From assembly GCF_003427025.1 (NCBI RefSeq), contig NZ_QVAI01000021.1, positions 1 to 64,000 on the forward strand: a DNA stretch of 64,000 nucleotides, given 5' to 3'. Positions 8,841-19,768 of this stretch are shown here, one piece after another. Below the pieces are notes generated by a model. It did not search any database. It saw only the letters and a list, made by a program, of their open reading frames with translations, and was not told the DNA's origin. Made by a program: the position numbers and the translations under genes. Numbering within the stretch: position 1 is the first letter of the stretch; each line of letters starts with the position of its first letter. Origin of the DNA: Jiangella endophytica (GTDB taxonomy: Bacteria > Actinomycetota > Actinomycetes > Jiangellales > Jiangellaceae).

Positions 8841-9466
8841 GCCGTGACCTCCGCGAGCGCCCGCAGGATCAGCGTCGTCGAGGCCGCGCCGGGGTCCTCG
8901 TGACCGATGCTGCGCGGCCCGAGGTAGCTGGCCCGGCCCTTTCGCGCCTGCAACGGGACGGTGGCGGACAGCCCCTGCTCCGCGGCGTCGGCGGCGGCCG
9001 CGGCGGCCGCGGCGATCGGCCCGCCGTCGGCGGCGACCGCCTGGAACGCGGCGACCGCGGGGGTGAGCGCGTCGACCATGGTCTTGTCGCCCTCGTTGGC
9101 GCCGCCCAGCTCCTTGATCGCCGTCAGTGCGGCCTCCAGCGCCGCCCCCAGCACGGGCGCTTCGACGGAGGCCGCGTCGCCGAGCGCCTTGCCGGCCCGG
9201 CGGAACGCGCTGCCGTACAGCGGGCCGGACGCACCGCCGGTCTTGGCGACGATGCCACGGCCGGCGGCGACCAGGACGTCGCCCGGTGTCGAGGGTGCCC
9301 TCTCGGCGATGTTGGTCGACGCGGCGGCGAGACCACGGGCCATGTTGGCCCCGTGGTCACCGTCGCCGATGGCGGCGTCGAGGCTCGTGAGCCGAGCCTC
9401 GTCGGCCTTGACGGCGGCCTCGGACGCAGTGATCCAGGCCGTCGCCGTCTGTGCATCGAACGCCAT
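8837..9466 (-). CDS. dhaL: Dihydroxyacetone kinase ADP-binding subunit DhaL
   Basis: About 209 residues. It binds the ADP/ATP cofactor that hands phosphate to dihydroxyacetone on DhaK. The magnesium-nucleotide motif DAAIGDGDHG is intact near residue 30, and GGASGPLYG and PLQARKGRASYLG fit DhaL. I chose the ATG at 9466; a GTG at 9472 forms a GTGA overlap with the dhaK stop and is an equal alternative. It is the middle gene of the dhaK-dhaL-dhaM operon, with 4-bp coupling downstream. Confidence 0.93.
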   Translation of the reverse strand: MAFDAQTATAWITASEAAVKADEARLTSLDAAIGDGDHGANMARGLAAASTNIAERAPSTPGDVLVAAGRGIVAKTGGASGPLYGSAFRRAGKALGDAASVEAPVLGAALEAALTAIKELGGANEGDKTMVDALTPAVAAFQAVAADGGPIAAAAAAAADAAEQGLSATVPLQARKGRASYLGPRSIGHEDPGAASTTLILRALAEVTA

Positions 9467-9468
9467 GG

Positions 9469-10461
9469 TCACCGTCCCCAGCGCAGCGCGGGCGTCGCGA
9501 CGGGCGCGTCCCACAGCCGCAGCAGGTCGTCGTCGAGCGACATGACGGTGATCGAGAAGCCCTCTTGGTCGAGGCTGGTGATGTAGTCGCCGACCAGGCT
9601 GCGGGCGACGCGCCCGCCGTGCCCTTCGATCCAGGCGACGGCCTCGGCGAACGCGCCGTAGAGCTCGATCAGCGGGCTGCCGCCCTGGCCGTTGAGCATC
9701 ACCAGCACGTCGCCGGAGATGGGCCGGTCGGCGTGGATGACGTCGAGCGAGTAGCCGATGAGGTCGTGCACCGGCGCCATGGCGCCGCGTTCGCGACCCG
9801 GCTCGCCGTGGATGCCGACGCCCAGCTCGACCTCGTTCTCGGCCAGGTCGAAGCCCGGCTTGCCGGCCGCCGGGACGGTGCCGGCGTGCAGCGCGATGGC
9901 GAACGACCGCGTCACCTCGTTGACGTGCATGGCGACGCGCGCGACGGTGTCGAGGTCGGCGCCCTCCTCGGCGGCGGCGCCGGCGATCTTCTCGACGAAC
10001 ACCGTGCCGCCGACCCCGCGGCGGCCTGCGGTGTAGGTGGAGTCCTCGACGGCGGCGTCGTCGTTCGTGACGACGCTGACGACGCGGACGTCCTCGTCTT
10101 CGGCCAGCTCGGCGGCCATGCGGAAGTTGAGCACGTCGCCGGTGTAGTTCTTGACGATGTGCAGCACGCCCGCGCCGCCGTCGGCGGCCTTGGTGGCGGC
10201 CAGGATCTGGTCAGGCACGGGCGACGTGTACACCTCGCCCGGCGCGGCGGCGTCGAGCATGCCGTAGCCGACGTACCCACCGTGCAGCGGTTCGTGTCCG
10301 GAGCCCCCGCCCGAGACCAGTCCCACCTTGCCCTGTGTCGCACCGCCCGCCCGCGAGATGACCCGGTTCTCCAGGTCGACGGCGAGGGACGGATGGGCGG
10401 CGGCCATGCCACGCAGTGCGTCAGCGATGACCGAGTCGGGGGAGTTGATCAGCTTCTTCAT
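9469..10461 (-). CDS. dhaK: Dihydroxyacetone kinase substrate-binding subunit DhaK
   Basis: About 330 residues. It binds dihydroxyacetone covalently through a His and accepts phosphate from DhaL-ATP to give dihydroxyacetone phosphate, which enters glycolysis. Visible motifs are GGGSGHEPLHGGYVG (about 44-58), NYTGDVLNF, and GVGIHGEPG, which carries the hemiaminal-forming His. The ATG at 10461 (MKKLINSP) is the family start; the open frame extends 12 codons upstream without support. It is first in the operon, divergent from an IclR regulator, with a -10-like TACTGT at 10512-10507. Confidence 0.94.
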   Translation of the reverse strand: MKKLINSPDSVIADALRGMAAAHPSLAVDLENRVISRAGGATQGKVGLVSGGGSGHEPLHGGYVGYGMLDAAAPGEVYTSPVPDQILAATKAADGGAGVLHIVKNYTGDVLNFRMAAELAEDEDVRVVSVVTNDDAAVEDSTYTAGRRGVGGTVFVEKIAGAAAEEGADLDTVARVAMHVNEVTRSFAIALHAGTVPAAGKPGFDLAENEVELGVGIHGEPGRERGAMAPVHDLIGYSLDVIHADRPISGDVLVMLNGQGGSPLIELYGAFAEAVAWIEGHGGRVARSLVGDYITSLDQEGFSITVMSLDDDLLRLWDAPVATPALRWGR

Positions 10462-10491
10462 CGACGGACCGACCTTTCCGTGATGCGCGGA

Positions 10492-10512
10492 TGTCATCTG
10501 CGTGACACAGTA
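10492..10512 (-). promoter_or_regulatory. dha operon promoter with overlapping short inverted repeat
   Basis: On the minus strand TACTGT (10512-10507) is a plausible -10 box about 46 bp before dhaK. The inverted repeat TGTCA-N6-TGACA (10492-10507) abuts it and could bind the divergently encoded IclR protein. The arms are only 5 bp, so this is tentative. Confidence 0.35.
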
Positions 10513-10565
10513 CGCGCGAAATGGCCCTCCGGACCGGGGAGCGGCGAACCTCTATGGTTGTCGCC

Positions 10566-11195
10566 GTGGTGGAGATCTCGCAGACGCTCGATCGCGGCCT
10601 TCGTCTGCTCGAGGTCCTCTCAGGGTCCAGCGACGGCCTCACCGTCGCCGAGGCGTCCAGCGTCCTGGGCGTCAACCGCACCATCGTCTACCGCCTGCTG
10701 GCGACGCTGGAGCAGCATGGTCTGGTGCGCCGGGTCGCCGGCGGCCGGTTCAGCGTCGGGTTCGGCGTGCTGACGCTGGCCGGCAGCGTGCAGCCGTCGC
10801 TGCGGCAGGTGGCGCAGCCGGTGCTGCGGGCGCTGGCCGAGGATGTCGGCGCGACGGCCCACCTCACCATCGCCGACGGCGCCGAGGCCCTGGCCGTCGC
10901 CGTGGTCGAGCCGACCCGCACCGACTACCACGTCGCCTACCGCGTCGGTTCGCGGCACCCGCTCGAGCGCGGCGCCGCCGGGCGGGCCGTCCTCGCCGGA
11001 CGGCAGGGCACGCGCGACTTCGTCAGCACGACGGGCGAGCTGCAGACCGGTGCCAGCGGGGTGGCGGCGCCGGTGCTCGGGGTGCCCGGGGTCGAGGCGA
11101 GCGTGGGCGTCATCGCGCTCGGTGCGCTGGACGACGGCATCGTCGGGCCGCGGGTGGTCGAGGCGGCGGCGCAGCTGGGCGAGCGGCTCGGCTGA
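10566..11195 (+). CDS. IclR-family transcriptional regulator, probably of the dha operon
   Basis: About 209 residues. The N-terminal winged helix has the IclR pattern (EISQTLDRGLRLLEVL ... GVNRTIVYRLLATLEQHGLV), and the C-terminal effector domain is a shortened IclR/GAF-like fold. It is divergent from dhaK, 104 bp away, so it probably controls dihydroxyacetone use. I place the start at the GTG at 10566 because TATGGT at 10553-10558 is a good -10 box exactly 7 nt upstream, which would make the mRNA leaderless. An ATG at 10554 lies inside that box and would add four residues. The protein is somewhat short for IclR (usually about 250). Confidence 0.82.
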   Translation: MVEISQTLDRGLRLLEVLSGSSDGLTVAEASSVLGVNRTIVYRLLATLEQHGLVRRVAGGRFSVGFGVLTLAGSVQPSLRQVAQPVLRALAEDVGATAHLTIADGAEALAVAVVEPTRTDYHVAYRVGSRHPLERGAAGRAVLAGRQGTRDFVSTTGELQTGASGVAAPVLGVPGVEASVGVIALGALDDGIVGPRVVEAAAQLGERLG

Positions 11196-11204
11196 CGCCC
11201 GGGC

Positions 11205-13463
11205 TCAGCCCGAGACGCTGACCTCGATCTCGTTCGAGACCATCTCCGGGTCGTCGACGTTGACGAGGCGGAACAGGTTCCGGCCGGGCGCGTCGGTGGC
11301 GACGGAGCCGCTGAACGTGCCGTCGTCGCGGGTCGTGAGCGTGATGGGCCGGCTCGCCGGGTAGTCCTGCCACTCGCCGTCGCCGACCTTGTGCTGCAGC
11401 GACACTCGCACGCCGCCCTCGACCGGCGCGAGTGTGCCGGCCAGCGCGATCAGGTCGTTCGGTGCGACGCTGACCGGGTCGGCGGTGAGCCTCAGGCCCT
11501 CCTCGGCCGCGGGTTCGCCCGGGACCGACGTGCCCGGGTCCTGGCTGTTCGCGTCGCCGGGCTGACCGTCGCCGGCGCGGGAGCCGATCCAGGCGCCGCC
11601 GGCGAAACCGATCACCGCGGCGACGGCGAGGCAGGCGGCCAGCGCCCCGGCCGTGGCCTGCCCGGGCGGGCCGTCGCCGGTGCGACGGGGTGCGGTGCGG
11701 GTGCCGGGCGTCCGTGTGCCGGGTGTCCGCGACCGGGTGGGCGGGGTGGTCCGGTCGTAGGGGTCGTCGGCCGGGTGGTCGTCGAGGTCGTCGCCGGCGG
11801 GGTCGGGGGCGGTCGCGGGTGCCTGGCGGGCCTCGGGTGCCGCGGGGCCGAAGGCGGCGGCGAAGCCGGGGCCGGGCTCGTAGGCCTTCGTCTCGGTGGC
11901 CGGGGCGGGTGTGGGCTCGGCATCGGCGCGGCGTCCGGCCGCGCGACGGCCACCGGCGGAGCGTGATCCGGTCCGCGTCGTCGGACGTTCGGGCGCGGAC
12001 GCCTCGGCGGCGGGCGGCTCGGGGGCGACGCGGGTGGCGGCGTCCTCCGGCCCGGCGTCGTTGCCGAAGTCGGCCCAGAACGCGGTGTGGGCATCCTGGC
12101 CGGCGGTCGGAGCGGCGGCGGTGCTGATGTCGCTGTTGTTGCGGGCGGTGCCGTTGGCGAGCGGGTCCGGTTCGGCGCCGAGTCCGAGCGGGTCGTCCGG
12201 CTCGATCTCGACCGGCCCCGACGCCGATCGCCGGCCACGCTGAGGTGCGGCCTCGGCCGCAGGCTGAGGTGCGGCCTCGGCCGAGCCCGGCGTGGAGCGG
12301 CGGCCGCGTTGTGGCGTGGCCTCGGTCGCGGCGGCGGGTGTGGCCATGGCCGTGGCGTCGGCGGCGTCGGTGGTGGCGTGGCGGCTGTGCTGTGCGGCGG
12401 CGTCGGCGGTGGAGTCGGGCGTACCGGCGCCGGTCTCGGGCACGTCGATGCGGCCGGTGCGGCGGCCGCGTTGCGGCGGGGCCTCGGTCGCGGCTTTGGT
12501 CGCGGGGGCGGCGGCCGCGGCGTCGGCGGGGCCGGAGGCGGACCGTCGACCGGGCTGTGGTGTGGCGTCGGGTTGGGAGAGGTCGATGCGGCCTGAGCGG
12601 CGGCCGCGTTGTGGCGTGGCTTCAGTCGCGGCGGCGGCAGTGGCGGCGGGTGTGGCCGTGGCGTCGGCGGGGCCGAAGGTGGAGCGGCGGCTGTGCTGTG
12701 CGGCGGCGTCGGCGTCGGCGGTGGAGTCGGGCGTACCGGCGCCGGTCTCGGGCACGTCGATGCGGCCGGAGCGGCGGCCGCGCTGTGGCGCGGCTTCGGT
12801 CGCGGCGGCGACAGTGGCGTCGGCGGGGCCGGAGGCGGATCGTCGACCGGGCTGTGGTGTGGCGTCGGGTTCGGAGAGGTCGATACGGCCTGAGCGGCGG
12901 CCGCGCTGTGGCGCGGCCTCGGTCGCGGCGGCGGCAGTGGCGTCGGCCGCGGGGGCAGCAGCCGTGGCGTCGGCGGGGCCGGAGGCGGATCGTCGACCGG
13001 GCTGTGGTGTGGCGTCGGGTTCGGAGAGGTCGATGCGGCCGGAGCGGCGGCCGCGCTGTGGCGCGGCCTCGGTCGCGGCGGCGGCAGTGGCGTCGGCCTC
13101 GGCCCTGCCCGAGGTGGACCGTCGGCCGTGCTGCGCCGCGGTGTCGGGCGAGGGGTCGATGGGGCGGCTGTGCTTGGCGGCGTGGCCGGAGGAACCGTTG
13201 GCGGACTCGCGCGCCGGATCGGACCACGGCGGCAGCCCGAGGTCGTCAGGGCCGCCCAGCGACAGCAGCGGCCCGGTCTCGTGCGGCGCCACCATGCCGG
13301 ACTCCAGCCAGTCGGCGATGCCGAGATCGTCGGCGGCGCCGGAGTCGCCGTCGGCCGTGCCCGAGTGCAGGTCAGCGGCGTCGCCAGTGTCGCGGCCCGC
13401 CGCGCGGCGGCCGCCGGCGGCGTGCTTGGCGGCGCGCGCGTCGCCTGAGGCTGGTCGGGACAT
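11205..13463 (-). CDS. Membrane-anchored protein with long Ala/Arg-rich repeat region and C-terminal extracytoplasmic domain
   Basis: 752 residues, no assigned family. Residues about 110-400 are low-complexity repeats in which PQRGRR occurs about seven times, five as QRGRR(S/T)GRID, alternating with PQPGRRSASGPAD. The repeats are Ala/Arg-rich and probably disordered. One membrane helix follows at about 618-640 (LAACLAVAAVIGFAGGAWIG). The last about 90 residues form a beta-rich domain resembling Ig-like or adhesin repeats (VSLQHKVGDGEWQDYP ... FRLVNVDDPEMVSNEIEV). The helix and C-terminal domain are shared with the 168-residue gene upstream at 13501-14007, so the pair arose by duplication and only this copy carries the long N-terminus. 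If oriented N-in, the repeats are cytoplasmic. The start is weakly supported. Function unknown. Confidence 0.72.
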   Translation of the reverse strand: MSRPASGDARAAKHAAGGRRAAGRDTGDAADLHSGTADGDSGAADDLGIADWLESGMVAPHETGPLLSLGGPDDLGLPPWSDPARESANGSSGHAAKHSRPIDPSPDTAAQHGRRSTSGRAEADATAAAATEAAPQRGRRSGRIDLSEPDATPQPGRRSASGPADATAAAPAADATAAAATEAAPQRGRRSGRIDLSEPDATPQPGRRSASGPADATVAAATEAAPQRGRRSGRIDVPETGAGTPDSTADADAAAQHSRRSTFGPADATATPAATAAAATEATPQRGRRSGRIDLSQPDATPQPGRRSASGPADAAAAAPATKAATEAPPQRGRRTGRIDVPETGAGTPDSTADAAAQHSRHATTDAADATAMATPAAATEATPQRGRRSTPGSAEAAPQPAAEAAPQRGRRSASGPVEIEPDDPLGLGAEPDPLANGTARNNSDISTAAAPTAGQDAHTAFWADFGNDAGPEDAATRVAPEPPAAEASAPERPTTRTGSRSAGGRRAAGRRADAEPTPAPATETKAYEPGPGFAAAFGPAAPEARQAPATAPDPAGDDLDDHPADDPYDRTTPPTRSRTPGTRTPGTRTAPRRTGDGPPGQATAGALAACLAVAAVIGFAGGAWIGSRAGDGQPGDANSQDPGTSVPGEPAAEEGLRLTADPVSVAPNDLIALAGTLAPVEGGVRVSLQHKVGDGEWQDYPASRPITLTTRDDGTFSGSVATDAPGRNLFRLVNVDDPEMVSNEIEVSVSG

Positions 13464-13500
13464 CGTCGCCTATTGAAGCATCCGTCGCCGACGACGTGCC

Positions 13501-14007
13501 TCAGCCGACCGTGACCTGGACTTCGTTGGACACGACGGAGTCGTCGTCCTCGCGGACGAGCCGGAACGAGTTGGTGCCGTTCTGGCTGGTCGACGCATAG
13601 GTGCTGAACGCGCCGTCGGCGTTGGTGACGGGCTGGTTGTTGAGTGGGAAGGTCTCCCAGTCGCCGCCGTCGACGCTGCGTTCGAGCCGCAGTTGGACGC
13701 CCTCCTCGGGCGGGTCGACGGCGCCGGTGAAGTCGATGCGGCCGCCGGGGCTGATCTCCGTCTGGCCGGCGGACAGGGTGAGCGCGCCGTCGCCGGCCGG
13801 GGCCTCGGTCTCGGCCGGGGTCTCACCGCCGTCGGGGGTTCCGCCGACGGGCGTCGTGTTGTCGGTGCCGGACGTCTCGGAGGCGGACGGCGAGTCGCCG
13901 CCGGACTGCGAGCCGAAGTAGCCGCCGCCGGCGAAGCCGACGATGGCTGCGGTGATGAGGCAGGCGGCGAGCGCGCCGCCCGAGGCTCGACTGGACATCG
14001 GAGACAT
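13501..14007 (-). CDS. Small membrane-anchored surface protein, short paralogue of the repeat protein
   Basis: 168 residues. A short N-terminus is followed by one membrane helix (GALAACLITAAIVGFAGGGYFG, about 10-32), a Ser/Thr/Glu/Pro-rich linker, and an about 85-residue beta-rich domain (LTLSAGQTEISPGGRIDF ... FRLVREDDDSVVSNEVQV). The last domain aligns with the C-terminus of the 752-residue neighbour, and both helices share GALAACL and GFAGG. Start ATG 14007 with AGGG upstream; an in-frame ATG at 13998 is possible. The gap to the downstream paralogue is 37 bp, so they may be co-transcribed. The binding partner is unknown. Confidence 0.75.
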   Translation of the reverse strand: MSPMSSRASGGALAACLITAAIVGFAGGGYFGSQSGGDSPSASETSGTDNTTPVGGTPDGGETPAETEAPAGDGALTLSAGQTEISPGGRIDFTGAVDPPEEGVQLRLERSVDGGDWETFPLNNQPVTNADGAFSTYASTSQNGTNSFRLVREDDDSVVSNEVQVTVG

Positions 14008-14156
14008 TCAACCCTGACACCCGGGGGGCGAGGCAAGTCGGCCGCGCCGCGACGTTGGACATGACCTGGGGTGACGACCAGTGTGATGTCGCCGACAGGT
14101 ACGGAACGCGTCCAGACGGGTACCGTGCCGACAGGCCGAGGAGCCTGGAGGGATCG

Positions 14157-15629
14157 ATGAGTGAGACGCCCGACGTCGTCGTGGTCGGTGGCGGGCCGGC
14201 CGGCCTGCTGCTCGCGGGCGACCTTGCGGCCGCCGGGATCTCCTGCACCCTGCTCGAGCGGCGGACCGGCAGGTCGCCTCTGACCCGCGCGTTCGCCGTC
14301 CACGCTCGCACGCTGGAGGTGTTCGACGCCCGGGGCATCGCGGAGCCGGTCATCGAGACCGGGCAGCGGGTGGCGGCGCTGAGCCTGTTCGGCAGCATCG
14401 AGGTCGATCTGTCCGACCTCCCGACCCGTTTCCCGTTCGTCCTCGTCACGCCCCAGTACAACGTCGAGGACGTGCTGGCGGCGCGAGCCCGCGAGGCCGG
14501 CGCCACGCTCGTCGAGGGCGCCGAGGTCACCGGTCTGGTCCAGGACGGCGACGGTGTCACCGTGCGGGTGGGCGGCGACGGCGGCCGGCGGGAGCTGCGC
14601 GCGGCCTACGCGGTCGGCGCCGACGGCGTGCGCAGCACGGTCCGCGACGCGCTCGGCCTGCCGTTCCCCGGCGAGGCGGTGGTGCAGTCGGTGATGCTCG
14701 CCGACGTCCGGCTGGCCGAGGCGCCCGCCGAGGTGCTGGTGGCCAACGCCGACGACGACGGGTTCGCGTTCGTCGCCCCGTTCGGCGACGGCTGGTTCCG
14801 CGTCATCGCGTGGGACCGCAAGGTGCAGCGGCCCGAGGACGATCCAGTCGAGCTGGACGAGATCCGCGACCTCGTGAGCCGCGTGCTCGGCACCGACTAC
14901 GGCATGCACGACGCCCGCTGGCTCTCGCGGTTCCACAGCGACGAGCGGCTGGTCCCGAGCTACCGCGAGGGCCGCACGTTCCTCACCGGCGACGCCGCGC
15001 ACGTGCACTCGCCGGCCGGCGGGCAGGGCATGAACACCGGCCTGCAGGACTCCGCGAACCTGAGCTGGAAGCTCGCCGCCACCCTGCAGGGCTGGGCCCC
15101 GTCCGGGCTTCTCGACAGCTACGACGCCGAGCGCCGCTCCGTCGGGGCCAGCGTCGTGCAGGGGAGCGGGACGCTGCTGCGCATGGCGCTGACGGGGTCG
15201 GGGGCACTGCGCACGGTGCGCAACGTCGCCGGCGCCGTGGCCGCCAGCATCGGACCGGTGCAGCGCAAGGCCGGCGAGTTCGTGTCGGGTCTGGCCATCG
15301 GCTACGGCCGGTCCCGCGGCGACCACTCGCTGGTCGGCAGGCGGGTGCCGGACGTCTCCGTCGTCACCGACTCCGGCACGAAGACCCGGCTCTACGAGGT
15401 CCTGCGTGACGGCCGTTTCGTGCTGCTGACCGGTCAGGACCACCACGGCCTGGTCGACCCCTGGGGTGGCCGCGTCCACGTCGTCACCACGGTCGACCGC
15501 TCGCACGGCCTGACGCTGGTCCGCCCCGACGGCTACGTCGCCTGGGCCACCGACACCCGCCCGATGATCCGCCGCGACGCCGAACTGCGGGCCGCGCTGA
15601 TCCGGTGGTGCGGCGAACCGGGCGCCTGA
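14157..15629 (+). CDS. FAD-dependent aromatic monooxygenase (PheA/TfdB-type)
   Basis: 490 residues. The N-terminus has the dinucleotide motif VVVGGGPAGLLLAGDLA (about 8-24). The second FAD motif is LTGDAAHVHSPAGGQGMNTG (about 278-297), followed by LQDSANLSWKLA. A C-terminal thioredoxin-like domain begins near residue 395. This is the class A flavoprotein hydroxylase layout, using NAD(P)H and O2 on phenolic or polyketide rings. ATG 14157 has CTGGAGGG upstream. It stands alone, with an Lrp gene convergent across the 15646-15716 palindrome. Proximity to hppD hints at aromatic catabolism, but the substrate is not deducible. Confidence 0.85.
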   Translation: MSETPDVVVVGGGPAGLLLAGDLAAAGISCTLLERRTGRSPLTRAFAVHARTLEVFDARGIAEPVIETGQRVAALSLFGSIEVDLSDLPTRFPFVLVTPQYNVEDVLAARAREAGATLVEGAEVTGLVQDGDGVTVRVGGDGGRRELRAAYAVGADGVRSTVRDALGLPFPGEAVVQSVMLADVRLAEAPAEVLVANADDDGFAFVAPFGDGWFRVIAWDRKVQRPEDDPVELDEIRDLVSRVLGTDYGMHDARWLSRFHSDERLVPSYREGRTFLTGDAAHVHSPAGGQGMNTGLQDSANLSWKLAATLQGWAPSGLLDSYDAERRSVGASVVQGSGTLLRMALTGSGALRTVRNVAGAVAASIGPVQRKAGEFVSGLAIGYGRSRGDHSLVGRRVPDVSVVTDSGTKTRLYEVLRDGRFVLLTGQDHHGLVDPWGGRVHVVTTVDRSHGLTLVRPDGYVAWATDTRPMIRRDAELRAALIRWCGEPGA

Positions 15630-15645
15630 CCGCCGCCGCCCCGTT

Positions 15646-15711
15646 GTTGATCTTGGAGTTGTTCGGCCATCGCGGGCGAAATGTCCCATAGATGGCCGAA
15701 CAACTCCAAGA

Positions 15712-15716
<5 letters not shown>
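15646..15716. repeat. Palindromic element family A, copy 2 (convergent terminator position)
   Basis: Perfect 25-bp arms at 15646-15670 and 15692-15716 with a 21-nt loop. Read on the minus strand, the whole 71-bp element matches copy 1 at 224-297, including CTATGGGACATTTCG in the loop. It lies between the convergent ends of the monooxygenase and Lrp genes, and the Lrp stop codon (15714-15712) is inside its right arm. It could work as a terminator; there is no T-run. Confidence 0.8.
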
Positions 15717-18056
<2,340 letters not shown>

Positions 18057-18066
<10 letters not shown>

Positions 18067-19601
18067 CGGGTCAGTGTCGCAGCCATCCGTTCCTTCAGGT
18101 CCGCCCGGGGCTCGGCCCGCTCGGCGTCGCGCAGCCAGCCGACGGCGGCCGGCGGCACGTCCGCGCGCGGCCAGGCCTCCAGCGCCGCGACGGCCTGGCT
18201 GCGGCAGCCGGCGGCGGGGCCGGCCAGCGCCGCCCGGAGCAGCGGGAGCCCGGCGCCGGGGTGGTCACGCAGCTGCTGCACGACGGTCTGCAGCGCCCAG
18301 TCGGCCGCACGGCCGAGGTCGTCGGCCGGGCCGGTCGCGACTTCGCTCAGCGGCAGCAACCGCTCGGCGAGCGCGACCAGCTCGGCGAACCCGGCCTCGT
18401 CCGCCTGCGCCTCGGCGTCGTCCAGCACCGTCTGCCAGACGTAGGCGGCGAGGGGTTCGCGTTCGAGGTGCTCGACGGCGGCGGCGCGGATCGGCAGCCC
18501 GAGGCCGCGGGCGCACGACAGCGCGTGGTCGAACCCGTACGGGCCGCGCGGATCGGCCAGTCGCTCACGGGCGACGTCCGCCCAGGCCGGGCGGCCGAGC
18601 AACGCGTCGAGCCGCCCGACGACCCGCAGGCGGTCGTCGTCGGACCAGGGAAGTCCCTCGTACGGCCGTCGCAGGATCCGGCGGATCCGCAGCAGCGGCG
18701 ACAGCCGGTCCAAGGTCGGCGTGGCGGTGTCGACGTGGTCGAGGTAGCGGTGCAGGGCGGGCAGCGCATCGGTGTAATGCCGCAGGTCCTCGGCCGGTCC
18801 GCCCATCGCCAGCGCGGCCAGGATGTCGCCGGCGCCGTCGAGCAGCGCGTCGTCGACCGACGGCTCCAGCAGCGCCTCGTACAGCCCGCCCGTCGTCGCC
18901 GCGAGGTGCGCGAGGTACTCGTCCATGACGTCGTTGCGGAACCCGTCGCGCAGCAGCCAGGCCCTGACGTCCGGGTCGGTACACCCGCGCAGCCGCTCGA
19001 CGGCGTGGATGCGGCCCCAGCCGCGCACCCGCTGGGCCAGCGCGAACACGGCGCGATCCGGGTCGGGCTGGCTGCGGCGCAGTGCGACGGCGGCGAACAG
19101 CGTGAACTCCTCCAGTGCGCCGAGCAGCAGGAACAGGTCGCGGTCGCGTTCGTCGGCGACCGTGCCGAGCAGCGCGATCGCCAGCTTCACCGCCTCGCGG
19201 CGCGACCCGGTCTCGCAGAGCTCGCGGGACAGCCGGCGCAGCGACTCGCGGGGCAGGTCGCGGCGGCCGACCTCGTCGAGCAGGTCGTCGACGATGCCGA
19301 CGGCCCGCTGGGCGGCGAGCCGGTCGTGCAGGCCGGCCGGCCCGTTTCCGCCGGCCGCGGCCGCGATGGCGTCGGCCAGGGCGCCGGGGTCGCCGTCGCC
19401 GCGTGGCCGGACGTGATGGGTCGCGACGCCGTCCAGCGCGACGCTCGGGAAGCGGACCGGCGGCCGGGCCGGCGGTTCGTCCGGGAGCGGGAAGCCGCCA
19501 CGGGGCCACGGATCGGTCCCGTGCAGGGCGGACAGCGCGAGAGCGTGGGCGAGAACGGTGGGCGGCTCGGCGGGCGCCGGCTCCCACGGGCCGGGGGTCA
19601 T
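18057..19601 (-). CDS. Helix-rich hypothetical protein, possibly HEAT-like
   Basis: About 514 residues from the ATG at 19601 (MTPGPWEPAPAEPP). After a Pro-rich N-terminus nearly the whole chain is Leu/Ala/Arg-rich helix, with repeating 30-40-residue units such as LPLLRAALAGPAAGCRSQAVAALEAW near the end that look like HEAT-type repeats. There is no signal peptide, catalytic motif or membrane segment. The open frame runs to 19751, but no ribosome site supports a longer protein, and the chosen start itself has a poor one. It is coupled to the hypothetical gene downstream. Function unknown; a scaffold or protein-interaction role is a guess. Confidence 0.6.
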
Positions 19602-19768
19602 CGGCGGGGGCGGCGGCCGCCCTTTCCACGTGTCGTCATGGCGGCGATGATCCCGGAGCCGGTCCCGGCCGCGCAAGCGAGTATCGCGGGCCAAGGCATT
19701 CCCCTTTGTCGGGATTTCCGGCAGGCTGCGGTGATCACATCCGTCGTCCAACCGGGGGAGCGTTCTCG

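Noticed and set aside
12245-13600. Long plus-strand open frame opposite the repeat protein gene, giving an Arg-rich protein
   Set aside because: It is a shadow of the repeat protein: high-GC third positions on the minus strand leave few stops on the other strand. Its composition (mostly Arg and Gly) and lack of a ribosome site argue against it.
13470-15689. 739-codon minus-strand open frame across the monooxygenase
   Set aside because: Antisense to a clear FAD monooxygenase and to the short surface protein in another frame; no family likeness.
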